Shown here: positions 1-11,722 of the stretch, one piece after another
How positions within the stretch are numbered: the first letter of the stretch is position 1
Layout: each line of letters opens with the position of its first letter
Assembly: GCA_030386875.1 (NCBI GenBank)
Contig: CM059575.1
Span: forward strand, 18,810,293 to 18,874,292
Direction: 5' to 3'
DNA length: 64,000 bases
DNA from: Morinoia aosen
Lineage: Eukaryota > Arthropoda > Malacostraca > Amphipoda > Talitridae
Notes under the pieces: generated by a model
Database searches by the model: none
What the model saw: the letters and a program-made list of their open reading frames with translations, nothing else
What the model was told of the DNA's origin: nothing
Position numbers and translations under genes: made by a program

Positions 1-1100
1 GCGGTCTGTAGCGCTGATAGTAGCGGTCTGTAGCGCTGATAGTAGCGGTTTGTAGCGCTGATAGTAGCGGTCTGTAGCGCTGATAGTAGCGGTCTGTAGC
101 GCTGATAGTAGCGGTCTGTAGCGCTGATAGTAGCGGTCTGTAGCGCTGATAGTAGCGGTCTGTAGCGCTGATAGTAGCGGTCTGTAGCGCTGATAGTAGC
201 GGTCTGTAGCGCTGATAGTAGCGGTCTGTAGCGCTGATAGTAGCGGTCTGTAGCGCAGATAGTAGCGGTCTGTGGCGCAGATAGTAGCGGTCTGTAGCGC
301 TGATAGTAGCGGTCTGTAGCGCTGATAGTAGCGGTTTGTAGCGCTGATAGTAGCGGTCTGTAGCGCTGATAGTAGCGGTCTGTAGCGCTGATAGTAGCGG
401 TCTGTAGCGCTGATAGTAGCGGTCTGTAGCGCAGATAGTAGCGGTCTGTGGCGCTGATAGTAGCGGTCTGTAGCGCTGATAGTAGCGGTCTGTGGCGCTA
501 ATAGTAGCGGTCTGTAGCGCTGATAGTAGCGGTCTGTGGCGCTAATAGTAGCGGTCTGTAGCGCTGATAGTAGCGGTCTGTAGCGCTGATAGTAGCGGTC
601 TGTAGCGCTGATAGTAGCGGTCTGTAGCGCTGATAGTAGCGGTCTGTAGCGCTGATAGTAGCGGTCTGTAGCGCTGATAGTAGCGGTCTGTAGCGCAGAT
701 AGTAGCGGTCTGTGGCGCAGATAGTAGCGGTCTGTAGCGCTGATAGTAGCGGTCTGTAGCGCTGATAGTAGCGGTTTGTAGCGCTGATAGTAGCGGTCTG
801 TAGCGCTGATAGTAGCGGTCTGTAGCGCTGATAGTAGCGGTCTGTAGCGCTGATAGTAGCGGTCTGTAGCGCAGATAGTAGCGGTCTGTGGCGCTGATAG
901 TAGCGGTCTGTAGCGCTGATAGTAGCGGTCTGTGGCGCTAATAGTAGCGGTCTGTAGCGCTGATAGTAGCGGTCTGTGGCGCTAATAGTAGCGGTCTGTG
1001 GCGCTGATAGTAGCGGTCTGTGGCGCTAATAGTAGCGGTCTGTAGCGCTGATAGTAGCGGTCTGTGGCGCAGATAGTAGCGGTCTGTGGCGCTAATAGTA
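1..1100. repeat. 22-bp tandem minisatellite, 50 units
   Basis: The window opens inside a tandem array whose unit is 22 bp, starting GCGGTCTGTAGCGC and ending GATAGTA. Exactly 50 units fit 1-1100 without any length change. Units differ at a few fixed positions (GCGCTGATAG versus GCGCAGATAG or GCGCTAATAG, TGTAGC versus TGTGGC, GGTCTG versus GGTTTG). The variant order repeats: bases 105-559 and 545-999 match base for base at an offset of 440, so 20 units form a higher-order unit present twice. Every frame is closed by stops. The array probably continues to the left of the window. Confidence 0.97.
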
Positions 1101-1437
1101 GCGGTCAGTAGCACCAGCAGGCAGCAGCGGTCAGTAGCACCAGCAGGCAGCAGGGGTCAGTAGCACCAGCAGGCAGCAGCGGTCAGTAGCACCAGCAGGC
1201 AGCAGCGGTCAGTAGCACCAGCAGGCAGCAGCAGTCAGTAGCACCAGCAGGCAGCAGCGGTCAGTAGCACCAGCAGGCAGCAGCGGTCAGTAGCACCAGC
1301 AGGCAGCAGCGGTCAGTAGCACCAGCAGGCAGCAGCGGTCAGTAGCACCAGCAGGCAGCAGCGGTCAGTAGCACCAGCAGGCAGCAGCGGTCAGTAGCAC
1401 CAACAGGCAGCAGCGGCAGTAGCACCAACAGGCAGCA
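1101..1437. repeat. 26-bp tandem minisatellite, 13 units
   Basis: A second array follows without a gap. Its unit is 26 bp, starting GCGGTCAGTAGCACCAGCAG and ending GCAGCA. There are twelve 26-bp units from 1101 to 1412 and a last 25-bp unit to 1437; the last two carry CCAACAGG in place of CCAGCAGG. The first half of the unit closely resembles the preceding 22-bp unit (GCGGTC-GTAGC shared), so one array very likely derives from the other. Confidence 0.96.
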
Positions 1438-2916
1438 GCAGTACCACCGGTATTACTACAGCTGCGTCTGCGAAGTACAAGAAACGCGTGTACTGGAGGT
1501 TTCATACCTCCTAGGTGCTGGTGTTGTTGTGAGGAAACGACGCAAGGACTTCCCTAAATTTCCGAACTTGTACTCTTTCGAAAATGTTTATGAAAACATA
1601 AAAATATTGAAAAATCACTATCTAACACGTTCGTTGAATAACTCGTATGAAGATATTTTAACTATTTGTATAACAGTGAACAGCAATCGACAAAAAAGTA
1701 TACGGCCGCCTTGAGAAAAACCATCAGCTAGTAATTTAAGTGAAGTTTTTTTCAAGTTACAAAAACATTTCTCAGTCTGGCAAGCATAAGTTAAAATTCG
1801 CGGTTTAAGATTCACAAATTTTGAGCTTATCCTGCTGCAACCTGATCACCAGCACTATTTTCCCGGGCTGTTTTATCCATAAGTGGGAAAAGAACCATGA
1901 TGTCAACCACCCTGAAGTTCGGTAATAGCAGCCAGCCATGCTCGTCAACTCTCATGCAGAGTGCTCGGTGGGTGGAGTCCCCATACGCGTACAGCAATGT
2001 TTTGCGTTGCGTCAAGAGCTACGAACTGTAGGGTAGATTGCAAATGTATTCGAAGTATTTCTGTGTGGTACAAAAACCTGATTGTGGTTGCATACATGAA
2101 CATAAAAAAATAATTACATGTGGAAATGAGGCCGAATTTTTGCGACTCTTTTATAGTTTCGTCCAGTGATTGCTGCAGATTCAGAGCATTCAAATTTATG
2201 AGTGTTACCGTGCCTGTGAACTACTCGACTACATAGAGCGGCAAGAACTACAAGAGTTGACTTCAAAGAGAGCTGTACGGATACATCCTGACATGAAGAG
2301 AACAAAAATACTTTAACTGTGGGAAATTCTTATACTCGATCCCATTCATGTCGTATAATATACTGTTTTTTTAACAGCACTAGGAATGACGTTAACATGA
2401 AAGCAATTTTGCGGAATTGTTCAATGAATGTTCCCTGTTTTTTCAGCTTTTGAATTTCCAGTTCACCTAACATTCTGCCAAGAAAGAATGATCCTTTGAA
2501 TAAATAAATAGGTTGTTCAAAAAAATCGGAAATTGTTACCTGATTAAAAAAATACACTCACTTCTATTTCATATCCCGATCGTGTGCCACACATACCGAG
2601 GGGAGCTGACCATCACTTCCGTCGAGTCAGTTAGCTTCCCTGATTTGGTGGCGTAGAAATGTTTCCCACATTTCCCCCCACAGCACCTTCAATTTAATAC
2701 GCATTGTTATTACGCATCTCACTGTGTGGGGCCGACAACCTACCTTCTCTGTCTCGCTGACATCCAGGACTGTATCCGCCCATCGCTCTTCCTTGGATTT
2801 GTTCTCACTCTGCCGTACCCTATCTTGACTGTGTCATTATTTCGTCCTCACAAAACCTAGACTCTGCCAACACGCCACCATCATTTCATTTTGAATCTAC
2901 CCTTTGCCTGCTCTCT
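1438..2916. other. no recognised feature
   Basis: AT-rich unique-looking DNA. Short open frames (62-82 codons on the minus strand at 1827-2557) have no recognisable motif and no exon-like context. The 3' part from about 2740 turns pyrimidine-rich on this strand. Confidence 0.5.
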
Positions 2917-3048
2917 CCCTACTTTGAACCTGGCCTCACCCTACAAATAACCTGTCCTAACCCTGCTTTGAACTTACCCTCACCCTACCAAGAACCTGCC
3001 CTCACCCTACCAAGAGCTTACCCTCACCCTGTCCTCATGAATCCCTCG
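2917..3048. repeat. 22-bp pyrimidine-rich minisatellite
   Basis: Five consecutive 22-bp units start at 2917, 2939, 2961, 2983 and 3005, each beginning CCCTAC or CCCTGC and ending CTCA or CTAA; a sixth, diverged unit starts at 3027. The array sits inside a longer C/T-rich tract (about 2740-3140). The short open frame across it (2968-3150) is proline- and serine-rich simply because of the base composition. Confidence 0.8.
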
Positions 3049-3382
3049 CCTCTGTTCCCACCGGGCTCTTGCATTACTTTCCCCTCACGCCCCTCTTCTC
3101 CCCTCCCCTCCTCACCACCTCCACACCAGCCCTCCATAAGCATCCATTAGGGCGTTTCCGTTTGGCTTACTTTTCAGCGCACCGTGTAGCAAATCTCTTC
3201 GTGAACTTCAACGTGCCAAAATTTATTGTTAATTCTTCCATTCGTTTCTACAGCAGAGGTCATGCCGTCTTCGAATAACTCTATCTAAAGTTTGATCATT
3301 CTATTTAGCCCCTAAAAAATTGTTTTCTTAGGTGTTCGAAATCCTATTTAGTCCATGCTCATTCAAATAGACACTTTATATA

Positions 3383-3385
<3 letters not shown>

Positions 3386-3423
<38 letters not shown>
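3386..3423. repeat. (TA)n microsatellite
   Basis: An almost uninterrupted alternating TA run of 38 bases. Confidence 0.97.
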
Positions 3424-3428
<5 letters not shown>

Positions 3429-6400
3429 GGAACCTTTTATTCATCTTTTCTTGTGCGTTATGATAAGACAAATCTACCATGATGCCTTTTAAAGGTAATT
3501 GAGTTTTATTTTTTATAATATTTGTATTGATGGCACACTTTTAGCAGTTCAATTTTACATTGACTTTTATTATGCAACCACGTCTCACAAAAGCATCAAC
3601 TTGGAATCCAGGCTGCAAGCGTTTCTGTACGGTAGTCAGTCTCTGCATATTGTGGGCTATTTCGTGCCCCAGCGTAGTTGTCCTACGCCTCTTTGTCCTC
3701 CTCGTGTTAGCTGTCAAAAATGTGCGCTCATATTTTGTTCAAAATTCGTCGCGGGTACACTGTCATTATTGGTGAAATGCGCAAGCCAATGATCAATAAT
3801 CAATTCTTCTCAAGCAGAGGGACAAGCTTGTTGACTGAGGAAAGTAACGGTATTCTTAGCATGCAATAAAATAATAACTGATCCTCAACGAATTGCTTTG
3901 AAGTCATGACATTAGTCAAGTAAATCCTTACGGCCTTCTTTGCGCATTGATTTGTGTTCTAGAGAGATGTGGGTGTCGTCTTTGTAAGGCCGCTCTCTTA
4001 TTGCCTAGATTTTTATTGTTTCTTGGCCTCCATGTCGTCGAGATCAGTCCATCTCGGTAGCAATATTTTTATGCCGCCTAGAACAAAGCAGAACAGCAAC
4101 ATAATTAACGAATTTGCTCAAACGCTAAGAAAATTCGCTGCTGTTACAGCCTGTTGAGCCTTTATTACAATGTGACAACTGTTTCACGAGAGAATCGTTC
4201 ATCATCAATAAAACACAAGTCAGTAGCACTGACTGTAGCATTGAAAGGCCTTAGCACTGACTAGCAATTTGTACCGTTTATCGGAAACTTGCGACTTACT
4301 CCATTGTGACCGAGAGTATTTCCGGCATCATTACTATTAGAATCATAGTAATAAATTATTTCTCGTACGTCCATCAGTTTTTGTATCTTTCAGATCCTAA
4401 CTAATTCTTCTCTTTGAAATGCCGCATGTTAAACTCAGATTCGTTTACTAAAATTATTTTCGAGAAGATTCATCTTTTTGGTGTGCTCGCCTTTTTTTTA
4501 AAAGTTGAATCATGGCATCTTCCTGCTTTTTCCGTGGAAGCCATCAGCTGGTAAAGTGTTCTTTGAATTAGTCGGCATCCGTTCTTGAATAAGAAAATTT
4601 TTATAGGCATTTTGTGCCCATTCGTGACATTGAACAGTATCGCATGCAGTTTCTTTTTGAAATTCAAATCTTCCAAAAAAAGCCATTCAACTTTAGCGCG
4701 CACACCTGCATTCACTTGCGGCAGCACATATCTCACCGTGCGCTCACGTAAATACGATCGTAATCCCTAAACGATCCTATTGATTGAAACGCATGTTTAA
4801 GTGTGGTACAACCAATATAAATTTTTTTTCTTCGAGGGGGGGAAGAGGATGGAGGGAACAGCTTTCCCTAGTTTCTTCATGTTCTGTTGCCTTTCGTATG
4901 TATCTTTCACAGGAAATACTCTAGTTTTCATTCTGGCTATTAGACGAACGAGCGTCAGAATGCAAGTAACTTCCCCTGCCTCCCTCACTCTGCTCTTGTT
5001 GCTTTTCTAATTTTTGTTACACTTCTTACTTGTGGCAGACTTGCCCCGTAACTCCCCGTCCATCCGTCTTGCCTGCCTCTTACCTCCCTCCCCGTACACT
5101 CCCCTCTCCTTACGGCTTCACTCTTTTCACTGAGTGTCCCATTCTTGCCCTCTAATGAAGGGTTTGCAGCCCCTTTGAAGAGGCAGCGTTTTGCTGCCTC
5201 GCTGATGAGCGCAATGCAGCGACTGCTTCGCAAGTCATGCAGTCTCATCAAGTCCTCCCTAGTGACCCGTTCACCGGAGGCCTCCACTTTAACCTCACGC
5301 TGACGTTATTCCCATTAAGTACGTCTTTTCTTTCATCAAGTCTATCACTATGTTCCGTCAGCTAGATCTGGAAGTTCAACGGTCTACCCATTATTCTGCG
5401 AGAGTTTTCATAATTCCAACTTTTCCCATCTTCTGTATATATGTATAACGCTACCTTCTTACGAGGGATAGTCTCATATCTAGCAACGAACCTCACTGAC
5501 GAGATAACCGGTTGTATTATCATCAATAAGTGGAACTTCTCACGCATCTATTAAGTTGTTCGAGCCATGTCATTACCATGTTCTACTGATTTGATTTAAA
5601 TGTTCCTCTTCAGAAATATTCCTTCAAATTATTGATGGCTATCAATCAGTATTATGAAATAAGCGTATTTCAGTGTATTAGCATCATTTTGGTTGAATAC
5701 CAATCTGCCGTTTTAATAATCCCCAATTAGCTTTATTGTTCACCTCTTTTTCTTCAAATAGACTCTTTAAATAGGTCATTATATTGATGAATACGGCTGA
5801 ACTAAATAGAACCCCTCAAGTGTTTCGAGGCCCAAATTCGAAACTTTCAATGTCCCTTTTATAAAACTTTATGAAGTGCTGTCACTCCTGCTCCATAATC
5901 CACTCGAACAAACCAAGAGTTTTTTGAGCCAAGTGTCGGATTGCTGCCTTCTGTACCTTCAATTCTTATGTCATGAATAACAGATTGTCGTTTGAAGTGA
6001 AGAAAATATCAGGCTCTATTTTCTCAATCTTTTACGACCAGGACGCTGTTGAGATTTTACACTATATCGTTCTGAGTGGTCTGTGTCACATTCATATCCA
6101 TCCTGTTCTCCGGGGTGACCTAATTGTTCTCTAATGAAATCATCGTAATTCGGGTCATATGGGGTTTTAGTACTTTTCAACCATTTCGAGTGGAATTAAA
6201 TTACCTCGCAAAGAGATCGAGATACTTCATTGACTCCTTTGTTAGTAGACATCTTATCAAAACAATTCAAATTTGGACAACGATTGAAAGGGGGACGCGT
6301 GTCTGTAGATGGAACCAAACTTTTTAGATAAAATTATTTTTCTTAACTTTTTTCTCGGGCCAACTGCTAGACTGCTAGTAGTATTGCGCTGCACTTCTGC

Positions 6401-7162
6401 CCGACAATGGTGAGTTCGAGGTCATTCTAAAATGCTTAGTTTACTTGCCCGCACGTAGACCTAAATTAAATACCATGGTCTTGTGTGTCACAGTTTCAAT
6501 TTCTGTTCTGTTTTCTCGCATGTCATACGAGCACCAAATACCTTTGTCGATCTAGCACAGCTCGGTATAGTTCTGTATTAATTCAGCGTAATTCAGTGAT
6601 CCTACTCGTATTAACTCACGGTTCACCTAACAGCATGCGTACTTTCAATACTCATCAACTTGCCTCTATGTTTCATCATTAATTTTGTGGTCGTGTAAAA
6701 GTTTTTGTTGTGTCTTTGACTTATTAAATGTTACTAATTTTCAAGATTGTTTATCTTCGCTCATTTCTAAAATTAATTTTCGTCTCAAAATCACTCAAAA
6801 AAAATTCGGGTTTCAAGAGTCCTTCGCTGAATTTATCATCACGAACTTAAGGCTCGATTTCGCCCTGATGACGATTGCACTCATTCTCAAAATTATCAGT
6901 TCAGAAACGTCGTTTTGAAATCTTGTTTTCTTCGGGGTCACATTAAATTTTTGATCATGGACACTTTCAATTATTGTTAGAAACTTTCATTACTAAATTT
7001 AGCTCAGACTCTACAATACAATGCCATCGTAAAATTACTTTTATTTTGTGAAAGCTCTCAGAATTTTCACACAGACAACTAATATCAATTATTTTCAAAT
7101 CTTCGCACAACGAGTACTTAAAAGTTCCGTTGCATTCGCTATACGAGTGTGCGAGTATACGC
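3424..7162. other. no recognised gene; pyrimidine tract and weak tRNA-like stretch
   Basis: Open frames of up to about 100 codons (3499-3792 plus, 4985-5287 minus) show no known motif. About 5040-5130 is C/T-rich. About 6365-6425 reads vaguely like a decayed tRNA-derived SINE head (GCGCTGCACTTCTG followed by GAGTTCGAGG), too weak to call. Nothing else stands out. Confidence 0.45.
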
Positions 7163-7711
7163 AGGGTGTCCGCTAAAAAAAGCAGCCGATTTAAAAATGC
7201 TGTGGTTTCTAAATATTAGTGCTAGAGGCTGATATATGTTTCATTGGAATGAACAGGAGTTAAAGTTTGATTTTATTTTGATAATCTTGTCTATTTGGCA
7301 AACCTTTCAAATAAATGTTGCATTTATCACTAAAAATGATGCTATTCAACAATGTTTGATCAGAACTGCTCTTGTTTTTTTTTTACGGCAAAATATTTAC
7401 CTCTAATCTTTATCATTCACTGAGATTTTTCGATGATATTGCATTTTAAGGGGTTTTAATAAACTTCCTTTAAAAAAAAATTTGCTGTAGTTTTCTTTAC
7501 CTGCGTCTCAGATGATAATTTTGTCACTGATTTCACAGTTAATTAAAATCCTTACCAAGTTAATTCTTGTTTCTGTCCTTCTGATATGACATACGGAAAA
7601 AATTATCGAAATAAATTAAAGCTTAAATCCTATTCTTTTCAAGGAAAATTATTTTAGCTTTTTAGCTTTAATGTTTTACAAGCTAGAGCATTTTTAAATC
7701 GGCTACACCCT
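7163..7711. mobile_element. MITE-like non-autonomous DNA transposon
   Basis: An element of about 550 bp is bounded by inverted repeats. The left end reads AGGGTGT (7163-7169), then a short extra segment, then AGCCGATTTAAAAATGCT (7184-7201). The right end is the exact reverse complement of both blocks joined directly (7687-7711). The left end therefore has an extra 14 bases that split its terminal repeat. The interior is AT-rich with no coding potential. A CAGGGTGT-like end is common among mariner/Tc1 relatives, but the family cannot be fixed and no clear target duplication survives. Confidence 0.75.
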
Positions 7712-10014
7712 TTACACGAATGTTTAAGTATACCATGATTTCTAGAGAGCAGAATTTCTGATACATCCCTTTTCTTAATTTTCGTCTTTTTCCGTGTGCC
7801 TGTGTAAACAACCCTCATGAGATGGCCTACGTTGTGAATATTTCCTACACTCGAATCGTCTTCCTTCGAAACGTCTCCGTCATTTTACTGCGCACACTTG
7901 AATTTAATTTGCATGACTTGCCTGTCGCAGAAACTCTAGAGAAAAATCAATCTTCTAAAAAACTGCGAATTTACTGCCATAGTGACCTAAATAGGTTATG
8001 ACATTCAACTTCCATTCTGCTTCTTTGAAATATGATTCATGGCTGAACACTTCCAAAGTGAAATTTTAAATACAAGATGAAAAATCGAAATCATGTTTTT
8101 GTTTCTTGTGTTGTTTAATGATTGATTCTCTACACATGAAATATGAATACGTATATATTTTTCATTATTTTAACACCGATCTCTAATGATCAATGTCACT
8201 CGTGAAGAAAAGTTTACACTCACCAATCCTCGTCTGTGACCAATTCATGTTCTATTTGAATTTGAATCAGCAATATACGCAAATGCGTAAACCTTCAGGT
8301 CTTTCTCGTGCAATGTAAAAAGCCTGTTTTCTGATCGTGTAGAGCTGTTCACGGTCGTGACGTAACGAAGTGCTGCCTCTTATTGACACTATCATGGCTC
8401 CTTCTCAAATGTAATCTTCGAGCACCCACTTCGCACACTGCCGTTCAGCCCTTGCCTTAAGCACCACTTCTCATCACAGAAGGGCTCACCCACCTTCGCT
8501 TGTACCCGTCACAGGACCTTCCTGTGTCGGTCGGTGGTTCAAACACCATCTGCGCTAATTCGCTCCGTTAATTTTATTCTATTCAGCACCGGGCGTGCTG
8601 CTCTCCGTTAATTAATTTTCCATATCAGAAGTTTTAAAGAAATTTCATCCTCCGTTGATCCCCGATGTCACCCCTCTACCCTCTCTCCACCCTCGCTCTC
8701 TCCCCTGTACCCTCGATGGCTTAGCTTTCCTCTGAGCCCTAAAAGGCAATGAAGCGGAGCTTTCTTACCTGAGTCTTCCTGGCGCCTGCTGATCCAGCTA
8801 CACCTTAGTTTTTTCGTCACTTTACTTGAGTTCTATTCCTTTCTTGCTGCTTGTCCATGCTAAGTGGTAGTCATCCATTGTGGGTTTTAGACTTGCACCT
8901 TAATTCTCTATTTCATTTCTTTAATTCTCTAAAATACTGCAGCTGCCCCAACTCTAAAGTTTTCATAGCACTATAGAGGCTTTCATTTAGTGATAAATGA
9001 TAGAGTCTTTTGTCTTGAGGCTGCTGTTTTCTTGACAGATGATTGTGGCCCAACGCTGTTCGTTGTTGAATTCAGCGACTAGGTCGGTAATGGGATTTTC
9101 TTCATTTAGTGTGTTTGTTTGAATGACACCACAAACTCAAGGGTATTTCTTTTAGCAGATCTTTTTCCTGAGATAGATATTTGTGTAACGACCAGCGAAG
9201 GATGCTTAAATGCAACGCAAAATTTACTCACTAAAATTTCGTTCTGCATGTATCGCGTGTTCCCAATCTTTGACCCCTTGATTTTTTTGTACTTTTTGTT
9301 TACATAGAGTAATGACTCACATTTACTAATCCTGACATTGGTTTCGATCTCTGTTCATTGCAAGGTCGTGATGATGGACTGCCTTAGTCAACTCTCACCT
9401 CCTTCTTTCCTTAGCTAAAAAATGAATACAAAAAATTTCAGAAGTAACTAAAATGGTGTTTCTGGAGATTATATCAAAAGGTGCATGTGGAATTGGAAAA
9501 TTTCTTTTTGTATTAACATCTGTTCTTCACCATTAGTTCTGTTTAGAGCTAATGAAAACCTGCCCCAACTGACGTGTGTTTAGATTAGTCATACCAACCG
9601 TTACAAATATCCGCCTCAACATTGCGCTAAATATTTATCTTTGAAAGTTTAAAAGACATTTTCTGTGTGCAACATTCCATAATTCTAAAGTAAATGCTTC
9701 ATATTTCTGTTTTACAACAGACATTAATTAAAGCTGGTTTAAGCTGTGCATTTTAATGTTCTAGAAAATGGTTCCCTCGCGTCATTCAAATGTGCCGATG
9801 GGCCGAGTTGTAGCCGTGCGATTTCCTTCACTTTGTTTTACGCTAGGAGAATTCCCAACTGTTCTTGGCTTGCTTTAAAGTTTGCAGGCGGCATTTGTGG
9901 AACATATTTTTGTCTTTATTTTTGCGAGCCGCGCGCCGGAAAGGAATCGCGGTTTGCGCTCCATTAACTGCGCGGCTTGCTGGTGCACTGCAGCTTGTGC
10001 TGGTGGTGCACATG
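7712..10014. other. no recognised gene
   Basis: AT-rich DNA with a C/T-rich tract at about 8640-8720. No repeated structure, RNA gene or conserved protein motif was recognised. The open frames at 9746-10205 run into the GT-rich minisatellite that follows and are compositional. Confidence 0.45.
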
Positions 10015-10156
10015 TTGCTGCAGTGGCTGTGTGTGTGTTTGTGGTCACATGTAAGACCTGCTGCTGCCGTGGCTGTGTGTGTGTGTGTGTGTTCACATGT
10101 GAGACCTGCTGCTGCAGTGGCTGTGTGTGTGTGTGTGTGTGGTCACATGAGAGACC
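10015..10156. repeat. 48-50-bp minisatellite with internal (GT)n, 3 units
   Basis: Three units end in AGACC at 10058, 10106 and 10156. Each begins with a TGCTGCTGC block, runs through GTGGCTG and a GT run of variable length, and ends TCACATG-AGACC. A fourth partial unit starts at 10157 (TGCTGTTG). Unit length differs only by the number of GT steps. Overlapping open frames on both strands (9865-10205) are cysteine/valine low-complexity products of this repeat. Confidence 0.9.
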
Positions 10157-11146
10157 TGCTGTTGTAGCTAGTTGGCCGTGTCCTGTGGTTCGTTTTGTTA
10201 CCTAAACAGTCATGGTAGTAGATGGTTTTTGATTTAATTTTGCTTCAGATTTATTCCCCGAGACATAAATGGGGATTCAAATCTTATAGTTCGACATTTT
10301 GAATTTTCGTCATAACCGACTATCACAGTTTGTAAACCATCAACTAGCTGTCCTGCAACATTTTTCAGTACGAAAATGTAGTGAGCTGGGAATTAAAGGC
10401 TTTTGAAACAAATTTATCAATTAGTTTCCATGAATGATTGCCATAAATTTGTGCGGGTGTAAACCAAAAACAGCACTTGAGGAAAGAACCTTTCGGATGC
10501 CGTGGAAAAGCATTGGCTTGGGAGAAAAAATTCTTAGGCATTTTCTCCCACGATCACATGGACAGCAATGACTGCTATGGTTTACCAAGAGAAAACTGCT
10601 GCACCCTATAACGCATCGGACAAAAAGTATTCCGTGGGGGCATCAGCGGATAAAATTTCTTGCAAGACCGAATTGACAGAAACTTTTAGACAATGACCAT
10701 CTCAGGCATACAACTGGCGAACGCAAGAAAAGCACTGGTCAGAATATTTAACAGTATCAGTATTTACTTCAATAAATATTCATTCCAATTGTAAAGGTAT
10801 CCTCTCCCTCAATTTCCTCGTATGTAAAGTTAACTTTGATACGTCATTAGTAGTAATTTTTCGATAAATATCACTCACACTTTACTACGCTTTGCTTCCC
10901 TATCTTGCGAGCTACCTCCCTAGCAAATCAGGTGCAAAAATTCAGCAGAGCACGTAAAATAAGTCCTAATTTGACTTCTCATTGTCAATTTTTTTTGCGT
11001 AGTAGGAAATATAAGAAAAAGTTAGAGTTAAATTCTGCCAAAATACATTTGTCGATGTGCAAATTATGCGAAATATAGCATCATACGTAAATGCAATAAA
11101 CGCATTGGTCGAATAAGATAAATATTGGTTTTGTTTCCTGCATATA
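10157..11146. other. no recognised feature
   Basis: AT-rich DNA between the minisatellite and the mariner-like element. No open frame, repeat or RNA motif that could be supported. Confidence 0.4.
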
Positions 11147-11722
11147 TAGGCTGGTTGCGAAAAATGCATACTTTTTAAATTTCTCTAACTTTTTTCACAG
11201 ACAGGATAGGGAAATAACACTGGTATTATTGGAAAGAAGAAAAAATAATTTTAAATTTTTATTTTACCTTGCTGAACCTATTCGGGTCTTCATCCTGGAT
11301 TAGAGTTCTCAGTCTTTCAAAATTTTCCGCTGTCCGTTCAGAAACTTTACCTTCAGATCTTCCTTTAATAATATTTCTCAAAATAGACTGGGGTTGACAA
11401 TTTTGGAAGTTCCTCGGAATCGTTATTTTGTTAGGTTTGAATCGGTGTTCCAAGAAGAATTTTCTCTGACTCCGAAGATGGATCTAATTTTGGCCATTTC
11501 TACTATGAACTTGCGTTGTTGAAGAGTCAGCTGTGCCGTGTTTGCTGATTACAGTAATCGCTCCTGCACCCTTGATGTTTATGCGTTTGGGAGTGTATAC
11601 CAGATTTGTGAGAAAACAATGAATTCTGTCCTTTTGTTTGTTCTAGATTATAGTCTCCTATTTCATATATTTAAAAAGCTATTAGATTTTTAAAAGGTAT
11701 ACACTTTTAGCTACCACCCTGT
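11147..11722 (-). mobile_element. internally deleted mariner-like DNA transposon
   Basis: The right end, read inward, is CAGGGTGGTAGC followed by TAAAAGTGTATACC (ending 11721). The left end at 11147 reads TAGGCTGGTTGC then GAAAAATGCATAC, the same sequence with substitutions, so the two are inverted terminal repeats of at least 40 bp. A TA lies just outside each end, as expected for Tc1/mariner insertion. Total length is about 575 bp, far shorter than a full element of about 1.3 kb. Only the N-terminal part of the transposase remains inside (see 11259-11530). The element is dead and must have relied on a relative to move. Confidence 0.75.
11259..11530 (-). pseudogene. mariner-like transposase, N-terminal DNA-binding fragment
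   Basis: On the minus strand two adjacent frames give a coherent N-terminus. The upstream frame reads LTLQQRKFIVEMAKI, the usual opening of transposases of this superfamily. The downstream frame (from about 11483) includes a helix-turn-helix-like stretch and then VSERTAENFERLRTLIQDED, matching the R-T-x-E-N-x-x-R-V-R linker typical of mariner-like proteins between the paired helix-turn-helix domain and the catalytic core. A frame change near 11480 separates the two parts, and a stop follows at the 3' end. No catalytic aspartates are present, because the core has been deleted. The family assignment rests on remembered motif patterns, not a search. Confidence 0.65.

Noticed and set aside
1-1437. 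CRISPR array
   Set aside because: Units are contiguous with no unique spacers, so these are ordinary tandem minisatellites.
6365-6425. Possible tRNA-derived SINE head
   Set aside because: The B-box-like GAGTTCGAGGTC misses a required position and the A box is not convincing.
9865-10205. Cysteine/valine-rich open frames on both strands
   Set aside because: They are translations of the GT-containing minisatellite.
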